Both the position numbers and the translations under genes were made by a program. Positions 44,488 to 52,419 of a stretch of DNA of 64,000 nucleotides are shown piece by piece (the first letter of the stretch is position 1; every line of letters begins with the position of its first letter). The stretch is from Moraxellaceae bacterium. Its GTDB lineage: Bacteria; Pseudomonadota; Gammaproteobacteria; Pseudomonadales; Moraxellaceae. The stretch covers positions 186,001 to 250,000 of the forward strand of contig JAUXVU010000020.1 of NCBI GenBank assembly GCA_030680295.1, written 5' to 3'. The notes below the pieces were generated by a model. The model ran no database searches. It had not been told where the DNA came from and saw only the letters and a list, made by a program, of their open reading frames with translations.

Positions 44488-45687
44488 ATGGATGATGACG
44501 CTATTTTAGTTGGTACACCGGCGGCACTCTCGCTAGCAATTGTTGCGCTGTGGCTGGGTTATCACATCAACAAACGCGTGCCCTTTCTGCATCACTACAA
44601 TATTCCAGCGGCTGTCACCGGTGGGCTTCCCATCAGCTTAATTGTGGCGCTAATCGAAGCCGCGGGATTAGCACAACTACGCTTTAACCTAGAGCTGCGC
44701 GATATGTTGCTGATCGTGTTCTTCAGCACGATTGGCTTGTCGGCAAAATTTGCCCAAATGCTAGAAGGCGGCAAAGCACTCACCATCATGTTAGTGCTGG
44801 CGGTAGTGTTTCTAGCCGCGCAAAACCTGCTGGGCACGGGCCTAGCCAATATGCTCGGTGAAGACCCGTTATATGGTCTTATTGGCGGCAGCATCTCACT
44901 GGCCGGTGGTCACGGCACGGCGCTCACTTGGGGGCAAATGTTCGAAGAGCACTTTGAGTTAGCCAACGCCAGCTCACTGGGCCTGACCTTCGCCACCGCG
45001 GGACTCATTACTGGCGGACTCATCGGTGGGCCGGTTGCGGCCTATCTCATTAAACGTCATCAATTGCAGCCACCAGCCGAAAACCTTGAGCTACTAAGTG
45101 TGACTGCCAGCACTTCACGAACCTATGTGCTGCACGCTGAAAGCATGTTGCGCGCCACCTTTATGATCGCCATTTGTTTTGGCCTGGGCGCCTTGGTGTA
45201 TGACTGGATTGCAGATCGTGGCATTCGTGTCCCTGCCTTTTTAACCGCGATGTTTTTAGGCATTGTTATTACCAACGGCATGGACTTATTCAAAATCAAT
45301 TTCGATAAAAATCCGGTGCAGTTTATTGGCGACATTAGCCTACAGCTGTTTCTGGGCATGAGTCTGATCAGCCTGCCGCTGCTGTCATTACAAGGCGCAA
45401 TGGGCGGCATCATGTTGGTCATGATGATGCAGGCGCTGTTGATCAGTGCCTTTACTGTTTTTATTGTTTTTCCGCTGCTGGGCCGCGACTACGATGCGGC
45501 CTGTATCAGTGCTGGCTTTATTGGCATGGGTGTGGGGGCAACACCCGTCGGTATCGCTAACATGAACGCCATTACCAGTCGCTTTGGTCCTAGCCCAAAA
45601 GCCTACCTCGTCATTCCGTTACTGGGCGCCTTCTTTATCGACATTGCCAATGCGCTGCTGGTGCAATTGATACTGGGCTTTTATTAA
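44488..45687 (+). CDS. gltS: Sodium/glutamate symporter
   Basis: A 399-residue membrane transporter of the GltS family, taking up glutamate with Na+. The pore motifs LIGGSISLAGGHGTALTWG (about residues 128-146) and FIGMGVGATPVGIANMNAIT (about 345-364) are characteristic, with about ten hydrophobic segments. The start is uncertain: ATG 44488 is taken, with GTG 44476 as an alternative; neither has a strong ribosome site. Its 3' end overlaps, in antisense, a remnant of aroK, which shows where an aroK copy once ended. Confidence 0.92.
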   Translation: MDDDAILVGTPAALSLAIVALWLGYHINKRVPFLHHYNIPAAVTGGLPISLIVALIEAAGLAQLRFNLELRDMLLIVFFSTIGLSAKFAQMLEGGKALTIMLVLAVVFLAAQNLLGTGLANMLGEDPLYGLIGGSISLAGGHGTALTWGQMFEEHFELANASSLGLTFATAGLITGGLIGGPVAAYLIKRHQLQPPAENLELLSVTASTSRTYVLHAESMLRATFMIAICFGLGALVYDWIADRGIRVPAFLTAMFLGIVITNGMDLFKINFDKNPVQFIGDISLQLFLGMSLISLPLLSLQGAMGGIMLVMMMQALLISAFTVFIVFPLLGRDYDAACISAGFIGMGVGATPVGIANMNAITSRFGPSPKAYLVIPLLGAFFIDIANALLVQLILGFY

Positions 45688-45850
45688 GGCGCAGACTTCA
45701 TCTGCATTCAGCCCGGCACCCTGCACCGTAATGTCAGCATACTTTTTATAAAGCGGCAGGCGCTCATCAAACAGTTGCGCCAATGACTGATCTGGGTCTT
45801 TTACTAGGCCACGGTTAATGAAATCTTGCACCCGTGCCTCTAACGTTGCC
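45619..45850 (-). pseudogene. 3' remnant of an aroK (shikimate kinase) gene
   Basis: A minus-strand frame encodes (T)LEARVQDFINRGLVKDPD and continues QSLAQLFDERLPLYKKYADI and VQGAGLNADEVCALIKAQY. It matches the C-terminal third of the intact AroK at 46979 almost residue for residue up to GLN, then diverges in the tail. The upstream end stops abruptly at 45850 next to a C-run and palindrome. It overlaps the end of gltS by about 70 bases in antisense. It has no start codon of its own for a kinase domain, so it is a fragment left after an insertion or duplication. Confidence 0.85.
45711..45850. repeat. 140-bp direct repeat, left copy (within aroK remnant)
   Basis: Positions 45711-45850 and 47059-47198 match over 140 bases without gaps, with six substitutions by direct comparison. 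The two copies flank the lipoprotein gene in the same orientation. Weaker similarity continues about 20 bases to the left of each copy. Confidence 0.92.
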
Positions 45851-45854
45851 TCCC

Positions 45855-45870
45855 CCCCCTAATTAGGGGG
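45855..45870. repeat. Palindrome CCCCCTAATTAGGGGG at the insertion boundary
   Basis: A perfect 16-base palindrome within an eight-C run, five bases from the end of the aroK remnant and followed after eight bases by seven T (45879-45885). It could act as a terminator-like hairpin on the plus strand or mark the edge of the inserted segment. No transposase accompanies it. Confidence 0.6.
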
Positions 45871-45950
45871 TGGTCAGGTTTTTTTGCATGGTTAATCTGA
45901 AAGTACTGCATTCACACCCAGCTTTCGATTACTCACATGGAATAAAGCAC

Positions 45951-46982
45951 ATGAACAGAACCCACAACATAATGCTTGCAATGCTAATCGTCAGCCTGTC
46001 AGCTTGCGCATCGGTAACTAGTACCAATGATGTTCGCAAGCCGGCCGAGCAGCGCTCAGGTTTCATGGGGCTGTCGGTTACCGACGACATCAAAGTACAA
46101 CGGGAAGGGCCTTTCAAGGGGGCTCAGCGAGTGTCAATCGCATCGTTCAAAGTCAGTTTCGTGCATGGCAAAATCGAGGCAAGTCATGCTGGCGGAGGCC
46201 TATCTCATCGCGGCGGCAATGCGGCAGCGGGCCTTACACTCACTGGCGTTAGCGAATCAAACATGCAGAAGTTGACTGACGCAGCCTACGCTGACTTTGT
46301 GCAACGCCTAACACAGGCGGGCTACCATGTGGTCGATCGTACCGAACTAAAGAACCAGCCCGACTTCGCAAAGGTCAAATCAGAAGCCTCACCTCAACGC
46401 AAGAGTGCCTCTCTGTTCGGTGACAAAACTGAGATTACGACCTTCGCACCAAGCAGTCATGGTGATATGTACTGGTTCGAAAGCGAGTCAGAGAAAAGTG
46501 GTGGCTTCGGTTTCGCCAACGCAACAACCGCTGCAATGGCCCAGTACGGTAAAACTGGCATCAAAGTACTGTCTGTAAATTACGTGATCGATTTCGCCGG
46601 AGGCAGCGGCTATGGCGGGCGTTTTGCTAGACGAGCCAAAGTCGAGGTTGGCCAGGCACTAACATTGGCACCAGACGGCGGCGTTACCATCCTAGGCGGC
46701 GAAGGTCGCTCAGTTGCAGGACATTCGAGCTGGATCAAGCTCGGCCAGCCACTGCACGCAGACGAACCTTTTGGCAGCATGGTGCAAACTACATCTAACA
46801 CCGCCAAAGGAGTTGAAACAGCACTAAACGTTCTCGGTGCCTTTGCTGGCTACGGTGCTAGCACTAGGACACGACGTGACTTCGAAGTACAGGCCGATCC
46901 TAAACGCTATCAGGATCTTAGTGGCAAGCTACTAACGCAGGCCAACGACAAGCTCATCACACGTATGACCAGCCTGCGCTAA
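45951..46982 (+). CDS. Putative lipoprotein of unknown function inserted beside aroK
   Basis: A 343-residue protein with a lipoprotein signal (NIMLAMLIVSLSACAS, Cys near residue 20). The body is rich in Gly/Ala/Thr with the patterns RVSIASFKVSFVHGKIEASH, SNMQKLTDAAYADFVQRLTQ and KVLSVNYVIDFAGGSGYGGR. I do not recognise a family; the region from 60 to 150 recalls CsgG-like or peptidoglycan-associated lipoproteins only loosely. ATG 45951 is preferred over the farther frame start at 45870 because it begins the signal peptide. The gene lies exactly between the aroK remnant and intact aroK, so it is probably the cargo of an insertion. Confidence 0.75.
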   Translation: MNRTHNIMLAMLIVSLSACASVTSTNDVRKPAEQRSGFMGLSVTDDIKVQREGPFKGAQRVSIASFKVSFVHGKIEASHAGGGLSHRGGNAAAGLTLTGVSESNMQKLTDAAYADFVQRLTQAGYHVVDRTELKNQPDFAKVKSEASPQRKSASLFGDKTEITTFAPSSHGDMYWFESESEKSGGFGFANATTAAMAQYGKTGIKVLSVNYVIDFAGGSGYGGRFARRAKVEVGQALTLAPDGGVTILGGEGRSVAGHSSWIKLGQPLHADEPFGSMVQTTSNTAKGVETALNVLGAFAGYGASTRTRRDFEVQADPKRYQDLSGKLLTQANDKLITRMTSLR

Positions 46983-46991
46983 TTGCGCAGG
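46973..46991. terminator. Hairpin between the lipoprotein gene and aroK
   Basis: CCTGCGC-TAATT-GCGCAGG is a perfect seven-pair hairpin spanning both convergent stop codons (46979-46982). No T-run follows, but it may mark the 3' ends of both transcripts. The loop again contains TAATT, as in the palindrome at 45855. Confidence 0.45.
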
Positions 46992-47506
46992 CCTGAGGCA
47001 TGACTATAGACCGTCCGTAATTTGGCCACGATCTCTGCACACAAATCATCCGGGTTAAGCCCGGCGCCCTGCACCGTAATGTCAGCATGCTTTTTATAAA
47101 GCGGCAGGCGCTCATCAAACAGTTGCGCAAATGACTGATCTGGGTCTTTTGCTAGGCCACGGTTAGTGAAATCTTGCACCCGTGCTTCTAACGTTGCCAA
47201 ATCCACATCCAAAAAAACCACAACCCCCGCTGACTTCAGGTGACGCATAGCCTTATCGCTATAAACCGCACTGCCTCCAGTGGCAATCACGCAGCTCTGC
47301 TGCGTTAGGCCTAATAAAACGCCCTCTTCAATCTTGCGCAACTCGGCCTGTCCGTCCGCATCAACAATCGCCTGTAAGGTTCGTTGCTGCGAGGTCTGAA
47401 TCAGCACATCGGTATCGACAAAATCCAGCGCCACCTGCTTAGCCAGCAGCACACCCACCGTGCTTTTGCCTGAGCCTGGCATGCCAATCAAAATGATATT
47501 TTGCAT
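46979..47506 (-). CDS. aroK: Shikimate kinase
   Basis: A 175-residue shikimate kinase of the chorismate pathway. Walker A is LIGMPGSGKSTVG (residues 6-18), the shikimate-binding DTDVLI and GGSAVY motifs follow, and the LID region FTNRGLAKDPDQSF is present. The C-terminal tail after GLN differs from the remnant at 45619, which suggests the 3' end was replaced by an insertion. It is preceded on the same strand by the phzF pseudogene. Another aroK (for instance beside aroB) may exist elsewhere in the genome. Confidence 0.93.
   Translation of the reverse strand: MQNIILIGMPGSGKSTVGVLLAKQVALDFVDTDVLIQTSQQRTLQAIVDADGQAELRKIEEGVLLGLTQQSCVIATGGSAVYSDKAMRHLKSAGVVVFLDVDLATLEARVQDFTNRGLAKDPDQSFAQLFDERLPLYKKHADITVQGAGLNPDDLCAEIVAKLRTVYSHASGLRN
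47059..47198. repeat. 140-bp direct repeat, right copy (within aroK)
   Basis: The right-hand copy of the repeat at 45711-45850, lying inside the intact aroK gene. The match ends at the same base (TAACGTTGCC) in both copies; beyond it the right copy continues into aroK while the left runs into the C-run and palindrome. Confidence 0.92.
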
Positions 47507-47507
47507 A

Positions 47508-48293
47508 TTAATGAGCGATCCAAATGGTGGCCTGCATAAAGGTCACTGCACGTCCTGTCAGAAACACACGATCACCCTCGAGTCGACAACCCACTTCACC
47601 ACCACGACGTGAACATTGAAAGGCTGTCATGCTGCTGCGACTTAAATGCTTGGCCCAATAAGGTGCCAAAACGCAGTGCGCAGAGCCGGTTACCGGGTCT
47701 TCCGGAATACCTAACTTGGGTGCAAAAAAGCGACTCACAAAATCAGTCTTTAAACCGGGTGCTGTCACCATCACCCCACGCAAATCCAGCTCAGCTAATA
47801 AGGACATATTAGGCGTTAGCGCCCTCACCATAGCCTCGTTAGCAAACACCGCAATGTAGTCATCTGCCGCTAAAACCTCCAACGGCTGTGCACCCAAAGC
47901 GCGAACCAAAAGCTCCGGCACATGACAGGCTGTCGGCTCTTTTGCTGGGAAGTTCATTTCGTATAACTCGCCAGAGCAACGCACAACTAATTCGCCATTT
48001 CGAGTGTGAAATGAAATGGCCGGGCCGGCAAAACCCTCATGCTGAAACAGCACATGGGCGGTCGCGAGGGTGGCGTGGCCGCATAAATCTACCTCTGCCA
48101 CTGGCGTGAACCAACGCAGCTCAAAGCCTGCGTCTATTGGGACATAGAATGCGGTTTCGGAAAGGTTATTTTCTTCGGCAATGGCCTACAGCTCAGCATC
48201 CGCCAACCATACAGACAACGGCACCACAGCGGCAGGGTTGCCGCCAAATACTTTGCTTGAAAAGGCATCTACTTGATACTGCGTTAGTTTCAT
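47508..48293 (-). pseudogene. PhzF family protein broken by an amber codon
   Basis: Read from ATG 48293 the frame gives MKLTQYQVDAFSSKVFGGNP, then codon 36 is TAG (48188-48186), and continues AIAEENNLSETAFYVP into an intact PhzF-like body (VDLCGHATLATAHVLF, ITGSAH-like PVTGSAHCVLAPYW). In PhzF the residue at this place is usually Gln, so a single C-to-T change (CAG to TAG) explains it. Without readthrough, the catalytic Glu region (NNLSE) would only be made from an internal start and the enzyme would lack its N terminus. PhzF relatives are isomerases; the family member here is not identified. Confidence 0.85.
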
Positions 48294-48322
48294 GTCGAAA
48301 CCTATGTTGAACACGGGATCAG

Positions 48323-48625
48323 TTAGCTATCACCCAGCATATATAAACGAAGTTGCCGCTCACCTCTCATCACATACAGTATGAAAGCACGCCCCTCATC
48401 TACACGATAAAAAATACGACAGGGTGGCACCACCAATTCCCTATAGATGGAGTTGGGCAACTCCAAAGGAGTCCGCCCAGACAAGGGGAAGTCTTGTAAG
48501 CGCTCGACTGCTTCAAAAACTTCCTTAACCAAGCCACGCGCTGCTTCAGGCTTATCTAGCGCAATATATTCTGCGATATAGCTTAGCTCTTGAAGTGCAG
48601 GATCCGTCCAAACTACTTCAGCCAT
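48323..48625 (-). CDS. RelE/ParE-type toxin
   Basis: A 100-residue ParE/RelE-fold toxin: VWTDPALQELSYIAEYIA at the N terminus, LQDFPLSGRTPLELP in the middle, and the C-terminal CRIFYRVDEGRAFILYVMRGERQL. It overlaps the antitoxin gene by 13 bases, the usual type II layout. Target (gyrase or ribosome) is not decided by sequence. Confidence 0.88.
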   Translation of the reverse strand: MAEVVWTDPALQELSYIAEYIALDKPEAARGLVKEVFEAVERLQDFPLSGRTPLELPNSIYRELVVPPCRIFYRVDEGRAFILYVMRGERQLRLYMLGDS

Positions 48626-48870
48626 TTACACATCTTCTGTCTAGCCTCACTTTGGCTGTACGTCTTTCCTTCAAGTACAGCACGCTCTCCTCGTGAGAGC
48701 CCTTCAAGCAACTCAAGTCGACGTTGCATAAACTCGTAATCTTCAACATCGACAAGATACGCAGATGGCTGCCCATGCTCTGTAATAAGCACCGGCTCCT
48801 TTGATACATGCAAATCTGCCAGAATCTTTGTGGCTTGACGTTTAAGATTAGTAACAAGCTCAACTTTCAT
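48613..48870 (-). CDS. Phd/YefM-type antitoxin
   Basis: An 85-residue antitoxin. The N terminus MKVELVTNLKRQATKILADL and EPVLITEHGQPSAYLVDVEDYE match the Phd/YefM DNA-binding domain. ATG 48870 is chosen as the start, since the frame from 48903 has no better site. It is upstream of the toxin and should repress the pair and neutralise the toxin. Confidence 0.88.
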   Translation of the reverse strand: MKVELVTNLKRQATKILADLHVSKEPVLITEHGQPSAYLVDVEDYEFMQRRLELLEGLSRGERAVLEGKTYSQSEARQKMCKWLK

Positions 48871-48971
48871 ATGCTTACTCTGACTCAGCCCAAAAAGTAT
48901 CACTATAGTAGCACTTTCTGCTGCGATACTTTCATGTTTAAAGCAGGCTTGTGCCTTAGTACAACCAGCGC

Positions 48972-49415
48972 CTATTCAGCAAGTGTCTTGTCACAGTATG
49001 TGCGTAATGCCATTAGCGGAATGGCAAACATAAGAACAAAACTTGCATTAAGCACAGCGTTTTGCCAAAAGCCGGAAAGCAATGAATATGCCGTGTCTGG
49101 AATAAACCAAGCAACCAGCGAAAACACAAACATACGCCATGCGTTTTTGGAGCCGCGGCGCAATGGTCCCAGTGTCAGAAACATGAATACAACGGCCCAA
49201 CCAAACATGACCGAACCTAACACAGCGTGAACAAGGCCAATGTAGGCTAACGCCTCTGCCCCAAACGTACTGAGATGGTCTGCAGATGCATACACCAACA
49301 AACTAAACCCTTGCTGAGTAAGGCTGGGCATGACAACAAGTATCAGCCCAAACAACATAAGGCTAGCAGTGACCATTACCAAAAAGCGCCACCAAAAAAA
49401 TTGATTACTATTCAT
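48972..49415 (-). CDS. Membrane protein of unknown function
   Basis: A 147-residue protein with four hydrophobic segments (FLVMVTASLMLFGLILVV, ALAYIGLVHAVLGSVMFGW, MFVFSLVAWFIPDTAYSLL, NASFVLMFAIPLMAL). No family is recognised. It follows the DUF1304 gene at 49427 on the same strand with 11 bases between them. Confidence 0.65.
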   Translation of the reverse strand: MNSNQFFWWRFLVMVTASLMLFGLILVVMPSLTQQGFSLLVYASADHLSTFGAEALAYIGLVHAVLGSVMFGWAVVFMFLTLGPLRRGSKNAWRMFVFSLVAWFIPDTAYSLLSGFWQNAVLNASFVLMFAIPLMALRTYCDKTLAE

Positions 49416-49426
49416 GATGCCTAACC

Positions 49427-49792
49427 TTATATGCTCAGCCAAAGTAGCGCCATAGCAATGGTTGCAGGGACGGACTGAACAAACAAAATTTTCTTATCCA
49501 CGGATACGGCACCGTAGACGCCAGCAACAAACACACAGGCTAAAAAGAAAAATTTAACTGGGTCGCCCTGCGGGCCAAGCCACAAGCCCCAAAAAAGTCC
49601 GGCAGCAAGAAAGCCGTTATATAACCCTTGGTTTGCCGCTAAAACCTTGGTCTGCGCAGCAAACTCTTTGCTTCTAATGGCGCTGCCGAAGACTTTTTTA
49701 CCAAGAGGTTGGTCCCAGAAAAACATTTCAACAACCAAAATACCGACATGCAAAACGGCAATTGCCGCCACTACAATTTCTGCTAATGACAT
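49427..49792 (-). CDS. DUF1304 family membrane protein
   Basis: A 121-residue four-helix membrane protein of DUF1304: FFWDQPLGKKVFG with the conserved acidic and aromatic residues, ANQGLYNGFLAAGLFWGLWL and VKFFFLACVFVAGVYGAVS. Function unknown. It is in a run of short accessory genes and just downstream of a DJ-1/PfpI gene. Confidence 0.85.
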   Translation of the reverse strand: MSLAEIVVAAIAVLHVGILVVEMFFWDQPLGKKVFGSAIRSKEFAAQTKVLAANQGLYNGFLAAGLFWGLWLGPQGDPVKFFFLACVFVAGVYGAVSVDKKILFVQSVPATIAMALLWLSI

Positions 49793-49804
49793 GATGAAAG
49801 TCTC

Positions 49805-50410
49805 CTAAGCGTGTTTACACCATTCGTATTCCATTTGCCTTGCCGTTTTTTCAGCTAGCGCCAAGCCGAATAACCTTGCCACCAAATGCAAGCTCATATC
49901 AATGCCTGCAGAAATCCCGCCCGATGTCACAAACTTACCCTCATCCACCCAACGCTGGGAATCAATGACGGTCAAATCAGGATAGTCCCGGCGCAGATCC
50001 GCAATATCTTCCCAATGCGTGGTCACTCTTAAGTTTGCAAGCAACCCCGCTTCCGCCAGCAAAAAAGCACCGGTACAAACTGAAGCCACTAGCTTTGCGT
50101 TAGCAGCAGTTTGAGTAATCCAACCAATAACATTGGGCTTTTTGAGCTCCGCTGTATGCACACCACCGACAACAATCAATACATCTATCTTGGGATGATC
50201 AGCGAAACTGTAATGCGGGTTGACGCTATAACCGGCTCTGGCAATAACCGGCTGGTTCTGTTCTGACACCAGAAAAACATTAAACAAGTGCTGGGGTTTG
50301 GCCAACCGATTGGCCGTGCTAAAAACTTCATAAGGGCCAGAAAAGTCCAACACCTCTGCGCCTTGGTATATGTAGATGCCTACGTTCAACGGAAAGGTGG
50401 TTGCTGGCAT
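49805..50410 (-). CDS. DJ-1/PfpI family protein
   Basis: A 201-residue class I glutamine amidotransferase-like protein. The nucleophile elbow is VASVCTGAFLLAEAGLL with Cys, typical of DJ-1/ThiJ; the N terminus LNVGIYIYQGAEVLDFSGPYEVFS shows the conserved Glu region. It lacks a DNA-binding domain, so it is the enzyme-like form, possibly a glyoxalase or chaperone. Two bases separate it from the upstream membrane protein gene. Confidence 0.87.
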   Translation of the reverse strand: MPATTFPLNVGIYIYQGAEVLDFSGPYEVFSTANRLAKPQHLFNVFLVSEQNQPVIARAGYSVNPHYSFADHPKIDVLIVVGGVHTAELKKPNVIGWITQTAANAKLVASVCTGAFLLAEAGLLANLRVTTHWEDIADLRRDYPDLTVIDSQRWVDEGKFVTSGGISAGIDMSLHLVARLFGLALAEKTARQMEYEWCKHA

Positions 50411-50412
50411 TT

Positions 50413-50793
50413 CTAGTTTTGGCTCCGACTAACGACATAAAGCACTCCGGCAATGCAAAGCGCGATCACAGCCACAACATCGGCAATCACAACTTTTTGA
50501 ATAGCATCGTTGTAACCACCCACAGTCCAGGCGATGACCATGAAAGACAGCACACTGATAAAACCGGCAAAAAACGCCAACGGCTGAAGTGACGGTTGAA
50601 ATGCGGCATACGCCATGAATAGCCCCAATAAACCGAACAACACTGCGCGATGGCGCATAAGAATCACAAGATTGGGGTCATCAAAAGTGATGCCATAAAG
50701 CGCTGTTAATCGCTGAGCACCTAAGACGCCGGACACCGGCAGTAAATGAATAATGCCAACCAGAATCAAAAGACCGGCAATGACTTTTTCCAT
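50413..50793 (-). CDS. Integral membrane protein of unknown function
   Basis: A 126-residue protein with four hydrophobic segments (VIAGLLILVGIIHLLPVSG, LFGLLGLFMAYAAF, FFAGFISVLSFMVIAWTV, VIADVVAVIALCIAGVLYV). Proteins of this type are sometimes labelled phosphopantetheine adenylyltransferase in databases, but no nucleotide-binding motif is visible, so I do not use that name. Confidence 0.7.
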   Translation of the reverse strand: MEKVIAGLLILVGIIHLLPVSGVLGAQRLTALYGITFDDPNLVILMRHRAVLFGLLGLFMAYAAFQPSLQPLAFFAGFISVLSFMVIAWTVGGYNDAIQKVVIADVVAVIALCIAGVLYVVSRSQN

Positions 50794-50813
50794 GACGGCT
50801 GCCTCCTACTCAG

Positions 50814-51266
50814 TTAACTTAAGGCAAAGTGATAAACATAAAATTGCTCATCTCGCTTCCAACCTGCGGATTGATAAAGCGCTTGAGCAGTCTGATTGGT
50901 TATTGCCGTTGATAGCGAAACACGAACAGCACCTAAGGTTTTTGCAAATTCTGTAGCAGCGGACATCAGATTTGAGGCAACGCCTTTCCTGCGAGCTTGC
51001 TCATGCACGAAGAGATCGTTAAGCACGAATACACGGGCAAGCGATACCGACGAAAAACTTGGATAGAGTTGCGTAAAGCCAACCGGTGTATTGCCCTCAT
51101 ATGCAATAAACAATGCCGACTCGCCATGATTGAAGCGATCGAGCAAAAACGCTTGCACAGCAGGCGTATCACTTGAGCACCCGTAAAACTGACGATAGTT
51201 ATCAAAGAGCGGAACCAGCGCCTCCAGATCAGTTAAAACAGCTTGGCGAACAGTAATGCTACTCAT
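50814..51266 (-). CDS. GNAT family N-acetyltransferase
   Basis: A 150-residue GNAT enzyme: the acetyl-CoA motif VHEQARRKGVASNLM (about residues 87-101) and the C-terminal ALYQSAGWKRDEQFYVYHF are typical. It starts MSSITVRQAVLTDLEALVPL and overlaps the upstream SRPBCC gene by eight bases. Substrate unknown; its neighbours are small stress and accessory genes. Confidence 0.88.
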   Translation of the reverse strand: MSSITVRQAVLTDLEALVPLFDNYRQFYGCSSDTPAVQAFLLDRFNHGESALFIAYEGNTPVGFTQLYPSFSSVSLARVFVLNDLFVHEQARRKGVASNLMSAATEFAKTLGAVRVSLSTAITNQTAQALYQSAGWKRDEQFYVYHFALS

Positions 51267-51666
51267 GATGCTCCAAAAGTTTCTTTAATGTATGCAGGTC
51301 TTTGGCAACGGCTTGTGCATCATCAGTAAACTGCTGATCTGACATGCCCGATTGACGTATAAGCGTGAATACAAATTCGCTGCCATCACCATTAGGCACC
51401 ACCCGCATGGGGTTGTGAACAACCACTCCCGAACCCAGCACTACATCATGATCCATGACACCCAACTGATTCGTCTCTGCAAACTTAATTCCCACCTTGC
51501 CAAATGGCGCCTCGGCCACCCATGCATCACCCTGTCGCCGAACTTCAGATCGAGCCAATCCAGCTGCCCAGCGCGGTAAGTTTTCGGGGTTGGAGGCGAA
51601 CGCATACACAGCGTCTGGCTTGCGATGAATATAGGTGCTGATGTGTTTAACGCCGTGGATTGCCAT
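51259..51666 (-). CDS. SRPBCC/polyketide-cyclase-like protein
   Basis: A 135-residue START-like protein: HISTYIHRKPDAVYAFASNP at the N terminus, then WAAGLARSEVRRQGDAWVAE, and a C-terminal helix (FTDDAQAVAKDLHTLKKLLE). It lies three bases after the barstar gene and overlaps the GNAT gene, so these four genes may form one transcript. No ligand is known. Confidence 0.82.
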   Translation of the reverse strand: MAIHGVKHISTYIHRKPDAVYAFASNPENLPRWAAGLARSEVRRQGDAWVAEAPFGKVGIKFAETNQLGVMDHDVVLGSGVVVHNPMRVVPNGDGSEFVFTLIRQSGMSDQQFTDDAQAVAKDLHTLKKLLEHHE

Positions 51667-51669
51667 ATG

Positions 51670-51981
51670 TCATGCCCCAGAGTCGCGCTGTATCACGATC
51701 TGTAACTCCAAGCCTTGCGATGCAGCATAGGATTTAAGATCGGTCATCAGCTGAGCCCAAGCCGCCAAATCAGCCTCATTCACATCACAAGCTTTATTTA
51801 TCGAGAACCGCCAAGTCGTTGGGCCTGCAAGCTCATCCACGTAGTCCAGCAACAGGTCATAAGCGGCATCCCAGTTATCACCAAAATAGTCGGGAAAACT
51901 GAAGGTCTTTCGAAGACTGCTCAGCACTGTTTGTTTATTCAGCTTGCCGTTTTCATCCAGCGTTATGGTCTGTGTATTCAT
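51670..51981 (-). CDS. Barstar family ribonuclease inhibitor
   Basis: A 103-residue barstar. The core FPDYFGDNWDAAYDLLLDYV (about residues 28-47) carries the acidic residues that plug the active site of barnase-type RNases. ATG 51981 gives MNTQTITLDENGKL. It starts one base after the RNase gene upstream, so toxin and inhibitor are translated in order from one message. Confidence 0.93.
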   Translation of the reverse strand: MNTQTITLDENGKLNKQTVLSSLRKTFSFPDYFGDNWDAAYDLLLDYVDELAGPTTWRFSINKACDVNEADLAAWAQLMTDLKSYAASQGLELQIVIQRDSGA

Positions 51982-51982
51982 C

Positions 51983-52351
51983 TCAATGCCCCTGAATGCG
52001 GACAAACGACTGGTAGTGATCTTCGGTGTAATAAAACACTTCGGGTGGGTCGCCACCGGTCACCACACGGCGCGGCCCACGATGCGATAAACCCGGTGTG
52101 TCGACCGTGTATTCGCGGTAATAACCTCTAGGTTTTATCGGCAGCAGTCGCTCGCGGTTTTCAAAGGTAATGCCATCGCGCTGATACGGAAAAGGCCCAT
52201 TTTCAGCAATGCGCTGCAGTGTGTTGTGCAGTTCTCGTTCCTGAGCGGAGAGCTCAGTGATGCTGGAAGTACTGGAGGTGCCAATATTGCCGCTCTGTAG
52301 CTGGTACAGGCCAACGACAATAACGACCAGCGCAAGCAGGAGTTTTTTCAT
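51983..52351 (-). CDS. Barnase-like guanyl-specific ribonuclease
   Basis: A 122-residue RNase of the N1/T1/Sa family. After a hydrophobic N-terminal segment (LLLALVVIVVGLYQL), which is a signal or anchor, the catalytic pattern is visible: Glu in GITFENRERLLP, Arg in EYTVDTPGLSHRGPRRVV and His in YYTEDHYQSFVRI. These enzymes cut RNA after guanine. The following barstar gene protects the cell from enzyme that stays inside. Confidence 0.92.
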   Translation of the reverse strand: MKKLLLALVVIVVGLYQLQSGNIGTSSTSSITELSAQERELHNTLQRIAENGPFPYQRDGITFENRERLLPIKPRGYYREYTVDTPGLSHRGPRRVVTGGDPPEVFYYTEDHYQSFVRIQGH

Positions 52352-52419
52352 GGGTGGCTCTACTTCTTTTTCGGCATTATGACCTTTCTACTAACACCTA
52401 ACCACCACCCAAAACTTAC

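Noticed and set aside
45851-45890. C-run, palindrome and T-run as the end of an insertion sequence
   Set aside because: No transposase or matching opposite end was found; the palindrome alone does not support an IS call.
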